A DNA stretch of 64,000 nucleotides from an uncultured Acidobacteriota bacterium (GTDB lineage: Bacteria; Acidobacteriota; Terriglobia; UBA7540). The notes beneath the pieces were generated by a model. That model had not been told where the DNA came from, made no database searches, and worked only from the letters and a program-made list of their open reading frames with translations. The stretch spans positions 58,468 through 122,467 of the forward strand of contig CALCEB010000202.1 of NCBI GenBank assembly GCA_937900045.1. The letters are read 5' to 3'. The translations under genes were made by a program, and so were the position numbers. Each line of letters starts with the position of its first letter. Positions within the stretch are counted from its first letter, which is position 1. Below, one piece after another: positions 1-7,495 of the stretch.

Positions 1-820
1 TGAGGTTAAGAACACAACCGTAAGCATCCCCATTATAAACGACCTGGATGGTTCCCGTGGCTGGTGTGGTTCCCACCTGTGTTTTGTGAGCGGCAGGCGG
101 CGCCTGACCGGGCGGACTGTTCTCCAAATCCCAAGGATAATCCCATCCCCGTAGTGCATCCCTGATGAAGCCAATGGTGAGGGCAAGCCCATTGTCCGGA
201 GCGTCGTTCTGTATCATGCCGACGATTCCCGTGCCTGCCACCAAGGGGCCGCCGGAAGAGCCCGGCTGCAAATGCAATCCGTCCACTTCAAGCTTGGATT
301 CGGTTGAAGGAACCTCCGAGGCGATGGCGCCCGGTAGGGGGGGAACGAACCATTCCGTGTTCCGTCCCACGAACCGTACGGCTGTGCCATACTTCTCTTC
401 ATCCGGCCCAGCGAGGCACTGCCGGGTCCAATGGAAATCGGGTGGAGCGTGAACCCGCAGGACCGCTAAGTCATGCACATGATCGTTCTTGCCAAGGATT
501 TCAGCGTCATGCTTCTCTCCTTGGTCAGAAAAGAAGGCCACCTTGATTTTCGGGGATTTGTCGGGATCATTCCTGTCTCCGTAAACGACGTGCCACGCCG
601 TGACTAGATAGAGCATCTCCTGGCGCTGGCCGACGATGAAGCCAAAACCAGTGCGGGATGCCGCTGCAGTGCCCGCAAAAATCAACACCACGTTCTGCCG
701 GAGCCGCATCGCCATTTCATCCGTTGGACGCGCTGAGAGGCTTGGCGCAAGCAGCCCGCCAAGGACCAGCGGCACCAGTGCAGCCATCCCCCACGTTTTA
801 GGACTCGGATGACGTTTCAC
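1..820 (-). CDS. Trypsin-like serine protease, exported (C-terminus cut by window edge)
   Basis: The frame is open from a GTG at 820 to the left edge, so at least 273 residues are present and the C-terminus is missing. A basic start (KRH) and a hydrophobic stretch (ALVPLVLGGLLAPSLSA) form a signal peptide. The chymotrypsin-fold triad is visible: His in TAWHVV, Asp in HDLAVLRV and Ser in LQPGSSGGPLVAG. The GTG overlaps the stop of the upstream gene (GTGA, 818-820), which suggests translational coupling; an ATG at 787 is the alternative start but would remove the basic n-region. Family knowledge: trypsin_2/S1 proteases of this size act in the periplasm or outside the cell. Substrate unknown. 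It ends a three-gene set with the two unknown exported/membrane proteins upstream. Confidence 0.8.
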   Translation of the reverse strand, partial: MKRHPSPKTWGMAALVPLVLGGLLAPSLSARPTDEMAMRLRQNVVLIFAGTAAASRTGFGFIVGQRQEMLYLVTAWHVVYGDRNDPDKSPKIKVAFFSDQGEKHDAEILGKNDHVHDLAVLRVHAPPDFHWTRQCLAGPDEEKYGTAVRFVGRNTEWFVPPLPGAIASEVPSTESKLEVDGLHLQPGSSGGPLVAGTGIVGMIQNDAPDNGLALTIGFIRDALRGWDYPWDLENSPPGQAPPAAHKTQVGTTPATGTIQVVYNGDAYGCVLNL

Positions 821-1911
821 CGAAAGATGGTTTTGCGAATTCCCCATAGAACACCCCAAAGAAATAAAATTGCCCCCCAGAAAAATGACAGCGTCTTCTT
901 GTTGAAATAGTATTCCAGATACGAGGGCGCAAGTTTCCGCCCCGTTTCAGAGTCCCCGACCGTCACATCCTTCACAAACCCATTCAAGGTTATGTGAATC
1001 GAGGGCCTGCCATTGCGAGCTTCAATCCGGGCGTCCTGGGTCTGATGAATTGCAAAAAGTTCATTTTCAGCCAGGTCCATTACCGGCCATGATGTGTCAT
1101 TGAAATGGAGAGATCCCGACTGGATACCAGAAGAGAGTTCGCTTGCAATCCCTCCCTGGTCTTCCTGATATACGAAGCTAACATTCCGGAAAGGGGCTGG
1201 CGCCAGGGACCAGTTGCCCGGTGAATGAATGGTGAGCCGCGACTGGACGGCGCGGGGATCCTTGACCGAGAATTCCACTAGTTCGGGATCTTTGAGATCG
1301 TAGTTGCGCTTTAAGGAAACTTCGCCAGGTTTGGTTCCTCCCGTGACGGTTCCCTTGCCCGTCACGGTCACAGATCCATCAAGAGGTTTCAAACCGACAC
1401 TCAGGCTGACTTGATCTCCCACCCCCACAATTTCCAACAGGGCGCCCTTTTCCAAGTGGAGAGACTGCAATTCAATATTACCTCCTTCCAGCCGGAACCA
1501 GGCGTTCCCATCCCTGCTGTCCATGGAAAGCCCCAAGTTCGGGTCCTGGATGGCCGAAAGATTCTCAAAGTGCATCACCTTCGAGTGGAAAGGGCTCTGA
1601 ATCCGCCAGTCCTTTGCGAGGTAGCCATGCACGGTCCGGGTTTCTACAACAAGCGATACATTCGTGCGGGGAACTTTTTTATGCCAAAGATAATATGCTC
1701 CGAATAAACACAATACCGCGACGAGGGTGGCCGGTATCCAGTCGTGGGCCCATCGGGAATCCGATAGGGAAAGGAGCTTGGAGTAATCCTCGATGCGGTC
1801 CAGATTTTCCTTTAAACTTGCGGTTTCACAGCCGGAGATTGCACCCGATAGGCCCTCATCGATCAGACGTTGGTTTTCGTCCTTGAGCTTTTTCCGTAGG
1901 CGGTGGCGCAT
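817..1911 (-). CDS. Hypothetical membrane protein with two transmembrane segments
   Basis: A 364-residue protein I do not recognise. The chosen ATG at 1911 lies one base after the TAA of the upstream gene; a longer reading from 1974 would overlap that gene and is less likely. The N-terminus is charged and probably helical (MRHRLRKKLKDENQRL). One membrane helix follows at about residues 59-78 (WIPATLVAVLCLFGAYYLW) and a second sits near the C-terminus (FFWGAILFLWGVLWGI), leaving a central, probably non-cytoplasmic beta-rich region of about 250 residues. Tight spacing with the exported protein upstream and the protease downstream suggests one transcript and a shared envelope role. No catalytic motif was seen. 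Confidence 0.75.
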   Translation of the reverse strand: MRHRLRKKLKDENQRLIDEGLSGAISGCETASLKENLDRIEDYSKLLSLSDSRWAHDWIPATLVAVLCLFGAYYLWHKKVPRTNVSLVVETRTVHGYLAKDWRIQSPFHSKVMHFENLSAIQDPNLGLSMDSRDGNAWFRLEGGNIELQSLHLEKGALLEIVGVGDQVSLSVGLKPLDGSVTVTGKGTVTGGTKPGEVSLKRNYDLKDPELVEFSVKDPRAVQSRLTIHSPGNWSLAPAPFRNVSFVYQEDQGGIASELSSGIQSGSLHFNDTSWPVMDLAENELFAIHQTQDARIEARNGRPSIHITLNGFVKDVTVGDSETGRKLAPSYLEYYFNKKTLSFFWGAILFLWGVLWGIRKTIFR

Positions 1912-1912
1912 T

Positions 1913-2659
1913 TTAGTGCAACTCGGCTTGAATCTGCATGGGAGCCCATTCGTTGCTATCGCTCTCTTTGGCAAAGACTTGAATGCAGACCAGCCCTTTC
2001 AGGTCATTCAAGGCGAACTTCACGGGTTGGCCTGCGTCTACCATGCTGCGAGTGGCGTCATGCCATGCCCCAAACATGGAGCACACGCCTTGCTTTTTCG
2101 CTGCCCAACGCCACCTGACCAACTCGGCGTCGAAAGACGGGCGAATGGAGAGGAATACATCTGGATGAAGAGGATGGGATTCACGGCTTCCCTGGACAGT
2201 CACTTGTACCGGGACAAAAGTCTTTTCATTCCTGTTGCCTTTCCAGCCAAAGACTCCGATCCGCTCGGAGCTGAGGCCCTCCGGCAGAAGAACATCATCG
2301 ACTGGCCAAGTCAACGTTGACCCCGCTCCCAGAACCGCGTCCATCCGGTAGTAAGTGCCTGGCGGCTTCGCGACGGCGCGAATATTTAGCGGGCTGGAGT
2401 GGTCAGCAGCAGACACTAGCAGTTTGACACCGGGCTTCAGATCATAACTCAAGTCCCCTTGAGTGAACGATACGAGCTCAATGACCTTAGTGGCGATGTC
2501 CGCCACATACATCCCTTCACAACGGTTGTTACGGTTCTTGTAATGCAGCGGACTTCCCGGTTCCGTGCGGAGGCTATCGCATCGAGCCGTCTGTGCTGCA
2601 AGAGAACTCGAATAAACGAATCCCAAGGCAATGAGAATGGCAGGCATCACGAATTTCAT
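1913..2659 (-). CDS. Hypothetical exported protein
   Basis: A 248-residue protein of unknown function. The ATG at 2659 gives a clear Sec signal peptide (MKFVMPAILIALGFVYSSSLAAQ) with cleavage expected near AAQ-TA; a reading from 2728 would put 23 odd residues before it and is rejected. The mature part has Cys residues around CDSLRTEPGS and KNRNNRCEG, possibly a disulfide, and looks beta-rich. It is first in a tightly packed set with a membrane protein and a trypsin-like protease. It could be a binding or adaptor protein for that protease, but this is only inference from gene order. Confidence 0.7.
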   Translation of the reverse strand: MKFVMPAILIALGFVYSSSLAAQTARCDSLRTEPGSPLHYKNRNNRCEGMYVADIATKVIELVSFTQGDLSYDLKPGVKLLVSAADHSSPLNIRAVAKPPGTYYRMDAVLGAGSTLTWPVDDVLLPEGLSSERIGVFGWKGNRNEKTFVPVQVTVQGSRESHPLHPDVFLSIRPSFDAELVRWRWAAKKQGVCSMFGAWHDATRSMVDAGQPVKFALNDLKGLVCIQVFAKESDSNEWAPMQIQAELH

Positions 2660-2744
2660 TGTGAATCGCTCTGTCCGGTTGAATAGCTGGTCTGCGGGGA
2701 GCATATCAGAAGTTCTTAGGCTTCGCAACCGAAGCGGTGGCCAG

Positions 2745-2852
2745 GTAGTGTCTCAGTTTGCTGTAGCGGCGCTCTATGAGCGCCGGAAACCGTTGAAGAT
2801 ACAAGTTCGGCGCTCATAGAGCGCCGCTACAGCAAGCAAACTGAGACACCAC
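2745..2852. repeat. Inverted-repeat element, family A copy 1
   Basis: Long imperfect hairpin: the left half contains TGTCTCAGTTTGCTGTAGCG and GCGCTCTATGAGCGCC, and the right half is its near-complement, around a loop of about 25 bases (GAAACCGTTGAAGATACAAG). Near-identical copies lie at 13053-13160 and 58229-58336. It fills part of the 2660-3079 gap. Elsewhere in that gap, 2960-2986 (GCTCCTAACCGGCTTAACAC) matches the right end of the repeat at 23706-23792. I see no gene in the gap. Confidence 0.85.
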
Positions 2853-3079
2853 CGCTGGCCACGGACGGCGCTTTCCTGTTCGTGGGCCTTCCGGTGCGAT
2901 CCAGCCATGCGCTGAAACTGGCCATCTCGCCAAACAGGGCTGAAGACCTGCCCTGGGATGCTCCTAACCGGCTTAACACAGTAATGCTGGCAATCTGCTG
3001 AAAGATTCAGAATTACGGACTCCCTTTTTTCGGCATCCGGCTAAAGAGTCTGCGTGAAAACCACGGCTATGGCGGCAGC

Positions 3080-4705
3080 TTATTGGCTAGTCTCGCCCGC
3101 GTAAATCATGTAAGAGACGGCTGGTGGTGAATCGCCCTGGTGGAAGCTCCAGACATGATCCCGAATGGAACGGTCAGACTGGGTCATGCGTTCGCGCGAG
3201 CGCAAGAACTCGATCCAGGACTCGACCACAAATGTCTCAACCAAACGCTCCGGGTGGACTGCGTCACGAAAAACTCCCCAACGCATGGCGCCGTCCCGCA
3301 TCCGGATGCCTCGCAAAATGTGCATGGCGTGGGTGAAAGGGCCGTAATCGGCCTGGCGGATTTGGTACTCAATGGTCACCAAGACCGGACCGTCTTCGGG
3401 ATGAGGCTCAATCACAACCTGCGGAGCGGCCCGGTTGAGTTCGTAGGGGCGAAGGTCCGGCGGCATGCCACGCAGCAGAGGGAAGCGGCGGGCCAAGGGC
3501 AGGCTACAGAGCAAGCCGATTGCCGCCGCTACCAATGCTTTTGAGGTCGAAGAGTGTTCCGCCCAAAATCCCCAAAGCGTACTGCCCAAAGCCATACCTC
3601 CCCAGAAGATCATTTGATAGGCGCCGAGAGCGCGGGCCTGAACCCAGGCGGGAACGGACAACTGAACCGAAACATTCAGAGTTGAGGTGGTACTGGTCCA
3701 AGCAAAGCCGGCGGCAATCAGCCAGACCACGATCACCGGCTCGCTGCGCACCAGGGCCAGAACCACCAGCGACCCTGTGAAGAGCAGACTTGACCACGCC
3801 ACAATCTGGTCCGCTGACAACCTCTGCCGAAGTCTTGGCAGTAAGGATGCGCCGATGACTGCGCCGGCGCCAAGACATCCATTCAAGATGCCGTAAGCCA
3901 GGGCTCCCTGATGCAGGTCCTGTTGAGCGACAACGGCAAGCAGAGCCCAGATGGCGCTGGCAAAGGTGGTAAACAGGAAGGCCCGGCATAAGGCCGCCTG
4001 AAGCGCGGGAGCATGGCGGATATAACGCAGGCCGGAGCGCATGGACCCGGACATCCGCTCTGCGGGCAGCGCGCTCTTGAATGGCGGTGAGCGCCGCCAC
4101 TGGTATAGGACAGCGATGACAGCGACAAACGAAACGGAATTAAACAAGAACACGATCCCTGCGCCTTTGCCGGCGGACGCGAAAGCGGCAACAGCCAGCC
4201 CGCCCAACGCAGGTCCCACCGCCCGCGCCAGGTTGAAGCCCGCGCTGTTGATGGAGATCGCATCGGGCAATTCGGAGCGGGGAACCAGTTCGGGAACAAT
4301 GGCCTGCCAGGCGGGATTGTTCATGGCAGCGCCAATGTTCAGTAGGAACGTGAGCGCCAGCAGTGTCCACGGAGAAATGACTCCCCCCAAAGTTAGGGCG
4401 CTGAGGAGGGCAACGCTGGCCAACATCCACGCTTGCCAAAAGATGAGTAGACGCCGCCGGTCTAAAATATCGGCCGTGGCCCCCGCAGGAAACGCAAGCA
4501 GCAGCACGGGAAGACTCGCAGCGGTCTGCATCAGAGCGATGCGTAGCGGCGAGGCGGTGAGGACCGTCATCAACCACGTCCCGGCGGTGTCTTGCATCCA
4601 ACTGCCTACATTCGACACCAGTGAAGCGGTCCAGCATCGCCGGAAAAGGGACCGGCGGAGTGGCGCCCAGCCGGAGTTCCCATCGGTTTTCGTTGTAGAA
4701 GGCAT
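3080..4705 (-). CDS. MFS exporter (EntS-like, MFS_3 type) with C-terminal alpha/beta domain
   Basis: A 541-residue major facilitator transporter. The first about 410 residues have around twelve hydrophobic segments. After helix 1 comes the family signature (SNVGSWMQDTAGTWLMTVL), and the cytoplasmic loop between helices 2 and 3 reads ADILDRRRLLIFWQ, as in MFS_3/enterobactin-exporter-like proteins. The last about 110 residues (from VLVTIEYQIRQADYG) are soluble and resemble the small dimeric alpha/beta-barrel domain often fused to this subfamily. Family members export siderophores, drugs or metabolites by proton antiport; the substrate cannot be read from the sequence. It stands alone, with repeat-filled gaps on both sides. 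Confidence 0.85.
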   Translation of the reverse strand: MPSTTKTDGNSGWAPLRRSLFRRCWTASLVSNVGSWMQDTAGTWLMTVLTASPLRIALMQTAASLPVLLLAFPAGATADILDRRRLLIFWQAWMLASVALLSALTLGGVISPWTLLALTFLLNIGAAMNNPAWQAIVPELVPRSELPDAISINSAGFNLARAVGPALGGLAVAAFASAGKGAGIVFLFNSVSFVAVIAVLYQWRRSPPFKSALPAERMSGSMRSGLRYIRHAPALQAALCRAFLFTTFASAIWALLAVVAQQDLHQGALAYGILNGCLGAGAVIGASLLPRLRQRLSADQIVAWSSLLFTGSLVVLALVRSEPVIVVWLIAAGFAWTSTTSTLNVSVQLSVPAWVQARALGAYQMIFWGGMALGSTLWGFWAEHSSTSKALVAAAIGLLCSLPLARRFPLLRGMPPDLRPYELNRAAPQVVIEPHPEDGPVLVTIEYQIRQADYGPFTHAMHILRGIRMRDGAMRWGVFRDAVHPERLVETFVVESWIEFLRSRERMTQSDRSIRDHVWSFHQGDSPPAVSYMIYAGETSQ

Positions 4706-4771
4706 GGCTCAACAAAGCTTCGACGGTAGCAGAAGGATGTGGCTGGAGAAAAGCAATTTGACCTAACGGAG

Positions 4772-4892
4772 GGTAGTGGGTCAGTTTGCTGTAGCGCCGC
4801 TCGGAGCTTGCCCTGACAGGGAGCGGCGAAATCCGCCGGTCACAGACCGACGACAGAACCGAGCGTCGCCGGCTTACGACCGTGTGTATAGT
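4772..4892. repeat. Inverted-repeat element, family B copy 1
   Basis: Contains GGAGCTTGCCCTGACAGGGA followed by GCGGCGAAATCCGCCGGTC and ends in a segment whose complement is CACACGGTCGTAAGCCGGCG. The same core occurs at 28622-28727 and 55681-55800. Its left end (GGTCAGTTTGCTGTAGCG) resembles the ends of family A, so the two families share termini. Confidence 0.75.
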
Positions 4893-4913
4893 GTACAATC
4901 CGGCCGGGACACT

Positions 4914-5756
4914 TCAGGCGCGCAGCTTGCGATAAGCCTTCAGGCAAAGACTGGCAGTCTCCATCTCCGGATAATCGCTGCCTTCCTGTTCAATCAGGTA
5001 GTATTCAACGCCGCCACGGCTTTCGGCTGCTGCAAAAATCTTCTTCCAGGGCGCCACGCCTTGACCAAACAGCACTCGATAGCCTTTCTGAGGGGACCAG
5101 TCTTTCAAGTGCAGTGACCGGATCCTGCCGGGATGGCTGTTGATCCAGGCGACGGGATTGCTGCCGGCTGCGACGCAGGTGCCCACGTCAAGTTGCAGCA
5201 TGATGGACTTATCGGTGTTGACTGCCAGCACTTCCATCGGCTTCTGCCCGTCAACCGGCTTCCACTCCGCATCATGATTGTGATACCCGGCGTGCATGCC
5301 GTGCCGCGACAGGACGGTATTGGCGTTGTTCAGCAAGTCCGCAATGCGTTTCCATCCGTCCAGGGTGTTGACGTTACCGGGATAGGCCAAGACAACGAAC
5401 CGCGAGCCCAGAATTTGGTTTAGGGCAATGGCCTTGCCCATGCCGGCGGCGCTGAATGAAACCGGACTGTTGTGCGTGGAGTAACAGCGGATGCTGAGAC
5501 TGTCCAGTTGCTTGCGGACCTGCTTGGCGTAGTCTGGCGTCCAGCCGTAATACGGCGCAAAGAACTCAACGCACTGGTAGCCCATTTTGGCGACGCCCTG
5601 CAAAGTTCCCATCGGGTCCTTTTTCAGGCCGTCGCGAACCGAGAAGAGTTCCAGTCCAACAGGAATATGCCGCTTGGCCGCCAGAGCCGCCCCGGCTGGC
5701 GCCAGCGCGGCCAAAGTAAGAAACGAACGGCGCGATAAAGCTTCAGGTTTTTTCAT
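4914..5756 (-). CDS. Tat-exported sugar phosphate isomerase/epimerase-like TIM-barrel protein
   Basis: A 280-residue xylose-isomerase-like TIM barrel. The ATG at 5756 gives a twin-arginine signal (LSRRSFLTLAALAPAGAALA), so the protein is exported folded, probably with its metal. Metal-site strand motifs typical of the family are visible: YHNHDAEW, LQLDVGTC, HLKDW and a late Glu in LIEQEGSD. The reading frame extends upstream to 5885, but that part lies inside the hairpin at 5830-5881 and is rejected. Family members isomerise or epimerise keto-sugars or act in inositol and secondary-sugar catabolism; exported forms are common in Acidobacteriota and Planctomycetota. Substrate unknown. No sugar-utilisation partner is adjacent. 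Confidence 0.85.
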   Translation of the reverse strand: MKKPEALSRRSFLTLAALAPAGAALAAKRHIPVGLELFSVRDGLKKDPMGTLQGVAKMGYQCVEFFAPYYGWTPDYAKQVRKQLDSLSIRCYSTHNSPVSFSAAGMGKAIALNQILGSRFVVLAYPGNVNTLDGWKRIADLLNNANTVLSRHGMHAGYHNHDAEWKPVDGQKPMEVLAVNTDKSIMLQLDVGTCVAAGSNPVAWINSHPGRIRSLHLKDWSPQKGYRVLFGQGVAPWKKIFAAAESRGGVEYYLIEQEGSDYPEMETASLCLKAYRKLRA

Positions 5757-5790
5757 AATGAATGCACCATACCACAAGAGAGGACCTATG

Positions 5791-5881
5791 CACACGGTCG
5801 TAAGCCGGCGACGCCCGGTTAAACCAGAGCCCCTCACCCAAGCCCTCTCCCCGCAAGCGGGGAGAGGGCTTGGGTGAGGGG
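5791..5881. repeat. Perfect 23-bp hairpin next to a family B end segment
   Basis: The segment at 5791-5810 (CACACGGTCGTAAGCCGGCG) matches the end of family B elements. Next to it, arms 5830-5852 and 5859-5881 are perfectly complementary (CCCCTCACCCAAGCCCTCTC...), and the six bases between them (GCAAGC) can extend the stem by two pairs. This looks like a mobile hairpin inserted in the promoter-proximal region of the TIM-barrel gene rather than a simple terminator. The rest of the 5757-5994 gap shows no gene. Confidence 0.8.
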
Positions 5882-5994
5882 TCACGCGACGCTTCTGCCA
5901 TCAAGATCATGAGGTTTACCCTAACTGAACAGTATTGAGACTAATTGGGCCGTTGTGTCTGCCCGCAACGGGCGGCTACAAGGGCCGCCCCAAC

Positions 5995-7314
5995 TTATTT
6001 TCCGCTGCGGTGGTCCACCACCACATTACCCTTGAAAACCACGACTTGAGTGTTGCTGATGGCGTGAATATCTGAGAGCGGATCGCCCTGCACGGCCACC
6101 AGGTCACCCTCTTTCCCTTTCGCAATGCTGCCCACCTGGTCAAGACCCAATAATGCTGCCGTATTCTTGGTACCAGCGGTCAGCGCCTGCTGCGGCGTCA
6201 TGCCGTGATGGACAAGGTCAATGATCTCATCCAGCACCGTGCCTTTCAAAACTCCCTTCTTGCCCCAAGCTTCGGGAGGCGTATAGCTCATATCGGACCC
6301 GGCGCCAATGGTGACGCCGTGGCTCATGGCCATCTTCATCCCGGCAAACTGTTTGGCGGCCAGGTCGCGGCCCTTGCGCAGAATGTAATCCGGCAGGTGG
6401 GCTTTCACTCCGTAAACCAGAATGCTGTCCACGATGTAGGTGGTGGGGTCCAGCACGCGACCGTGCTCCCTCATGAAGTCGGCATCTTCGGATGTGAGCC
6501 CGGCCCCATGCTCGATGGAATCGACTCCCGCCATCAGCGCGTCATGAATGGTCTTGGTGTTCTCACAGTGAGCGGCCACTTTCATATTGTCCATGTGGGC
6601 TTCTCCCACGATCACCTTCATTTCCTCGGCTGAGACTTGTTCGGCATAAGGCGAATCGAGCGGAGACATCACTCCGCCCGACGCCAGGATTTTGATGACT
6701 TTGGCGCCGTACTTGATTTGAAGGTGAACTGCGGCTTCGGCATCGGCGGGCGAATTGATAAAGCCATGGAGCGGAGTATAAAACTCATGTTCCGGCATGC
6801 TGGGTGGCAGGGCAATGAAATCGCCGTGGCCGCCAGGAATGGTAATGGCGTGGCAGGCGGGGATGAGGTGCGGACCGGGAATGGCGCCTTCGTCGATGGC
6901 GGTGGCTAAGGCGGCGTCGATAAAACCCTCCGTCCCCAGGATCCTCATGCCCACGACCCCCACATGCAGCGCATAAGCAACGTCCTTCGAGGCGCGCACG
7001 GCGGCCAGCGCATCGGAAGGATGCTCGCCCCTCGGGCCGGTATAAAGGTGAGTGTGGCCATCCACAAATCCCGGCAACACCGTGTATGCGGAAAGATCCA
7101 GCTTGAGTGCCCCGGCGGGCGCATCCAGATGGCTGCCAACCGCTTGAACCTTGCCGTCCACAATCACGACGTCGCCGGGTGAAAGCGGTGATTGGGTCGC
7201 ATCGTAGATCAGCTTGCCGCAGTGAACGTAAAGAGTGACGGAGGGATTTGCGGCGGCAAGCCCCAAGGCTCCGAGCAACAGGAAAGAAGCAATAGCGATC
7301 AATTTCTTCAGCAT
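5995..7314 (-). CDS. Exported metal-dependent amidohydrolase
   Basis: A 439-residue amidohydrolase-superfamily enzyme. The ATG at 7314 gives a signal peptide (MLKKLIAIASFLLLGALGLA); a longer reading to 7473 passes through the inverted repeat at 7364-7459 and is rejected. The N-terminal beta-sandwich runs into PGFVDGHTHLYTGP with the HxH metal ligands (His87, His89). Later ligands are GAKVIKILASGG (probable carboxylated Lys), VAAHCENTKTI, DSIEHGAGL and the Asp in GAGSDMSY. This order fits the imidazolonepropionase/prolidase-like group, which hydrolyses cyclic amides or dipeptides. The exact substrate is not evident. Export suggests action on extracellular or periplasmic compounds. Confidence 0.85.
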   Translation of the reverse strand: MLKKLIAIASFLLLGALGLAAANPSVTLYVHCGKLIYDATQSPLSPGDVVIVDGKVQAVGSHLDAPAGALKLDLSAYTVLPGFVDGHTHLYTGPRGEHPSDALAAVRASKDVAYALHVGVVGMRILGTEGFIDAALATAIDEGAIPGPHLIPACHAITIPGGHGDFIALPPSMPEHEFYTPLHGFINSPADAEAAVHLQIKYGAKVIKILASGGVMSPLDSPYAEQVSAEEMKVIVGEAHMDNMKVAAHCENTKTIHDALMAGVDSIEHGAGLTSEDADFMREHGRVLDPTTYIVDSILVYGVKAHLPDYILRKGRDLAAKQFAGMKMAMSHGVTIGAGSDMSYTPPEAWGKKGVLKGTVLDEIIDLVHHGMTPQQALTAGTKNTAALLGLDQVGSIAKGKEGDLVAVQGDPLSDIHAISNTQVVVFKGNVVVDHRSGK

Positions 7315-7363
7315 TTTCCCTCCATGAGAGGCAGTTGCATATTTTCCCCTCACCCGAACCTTT

Positions 7364-7459
7364 CCCGGATTATTCACGAACTTCCAGTAGGCGACCGTCA
7401 GGGCACGGTTAAAACCGTGCCCTGACGGTCCTCGAGTAAACCTTCGTGAATAATCCGGG
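7364..7459. repeat. MITE-like element, family C copy 1 (96 bp, 17-bp perfect terminal repeats)
   Basis: The terminal inverted repeats CCCGGATTATTCACGAA (7364-7380) and its exact complement (7443-7459) bound an inner inverted repeat around GGGCACGGTTAAAACCGTGCCC. Related copies lie at 9233-9322, 25003-25217 and, as a left half only, 32138-32192. No coding capacity. This is the architecture of a miniature inverted-repeat element; no target-site duplication was obvious by eye. Confidence 0.85.
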
Positions 7460-7495
7460 CGAGATCTCGTCACCGTAATTGCGCATCGCGGCGCC

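Noticed and set aside
5757..5885. Upstream start for the TIM-barrel protein
   Set aside because: The extension lies in the perfect hairpin at 5830-5881; the Tat signal begins at 5756.
7315..7473. Upstream start for the amidohydrolase
   Set aside because: The extension reads through the family C inverted repeat; the signal peptide starts at 7314.
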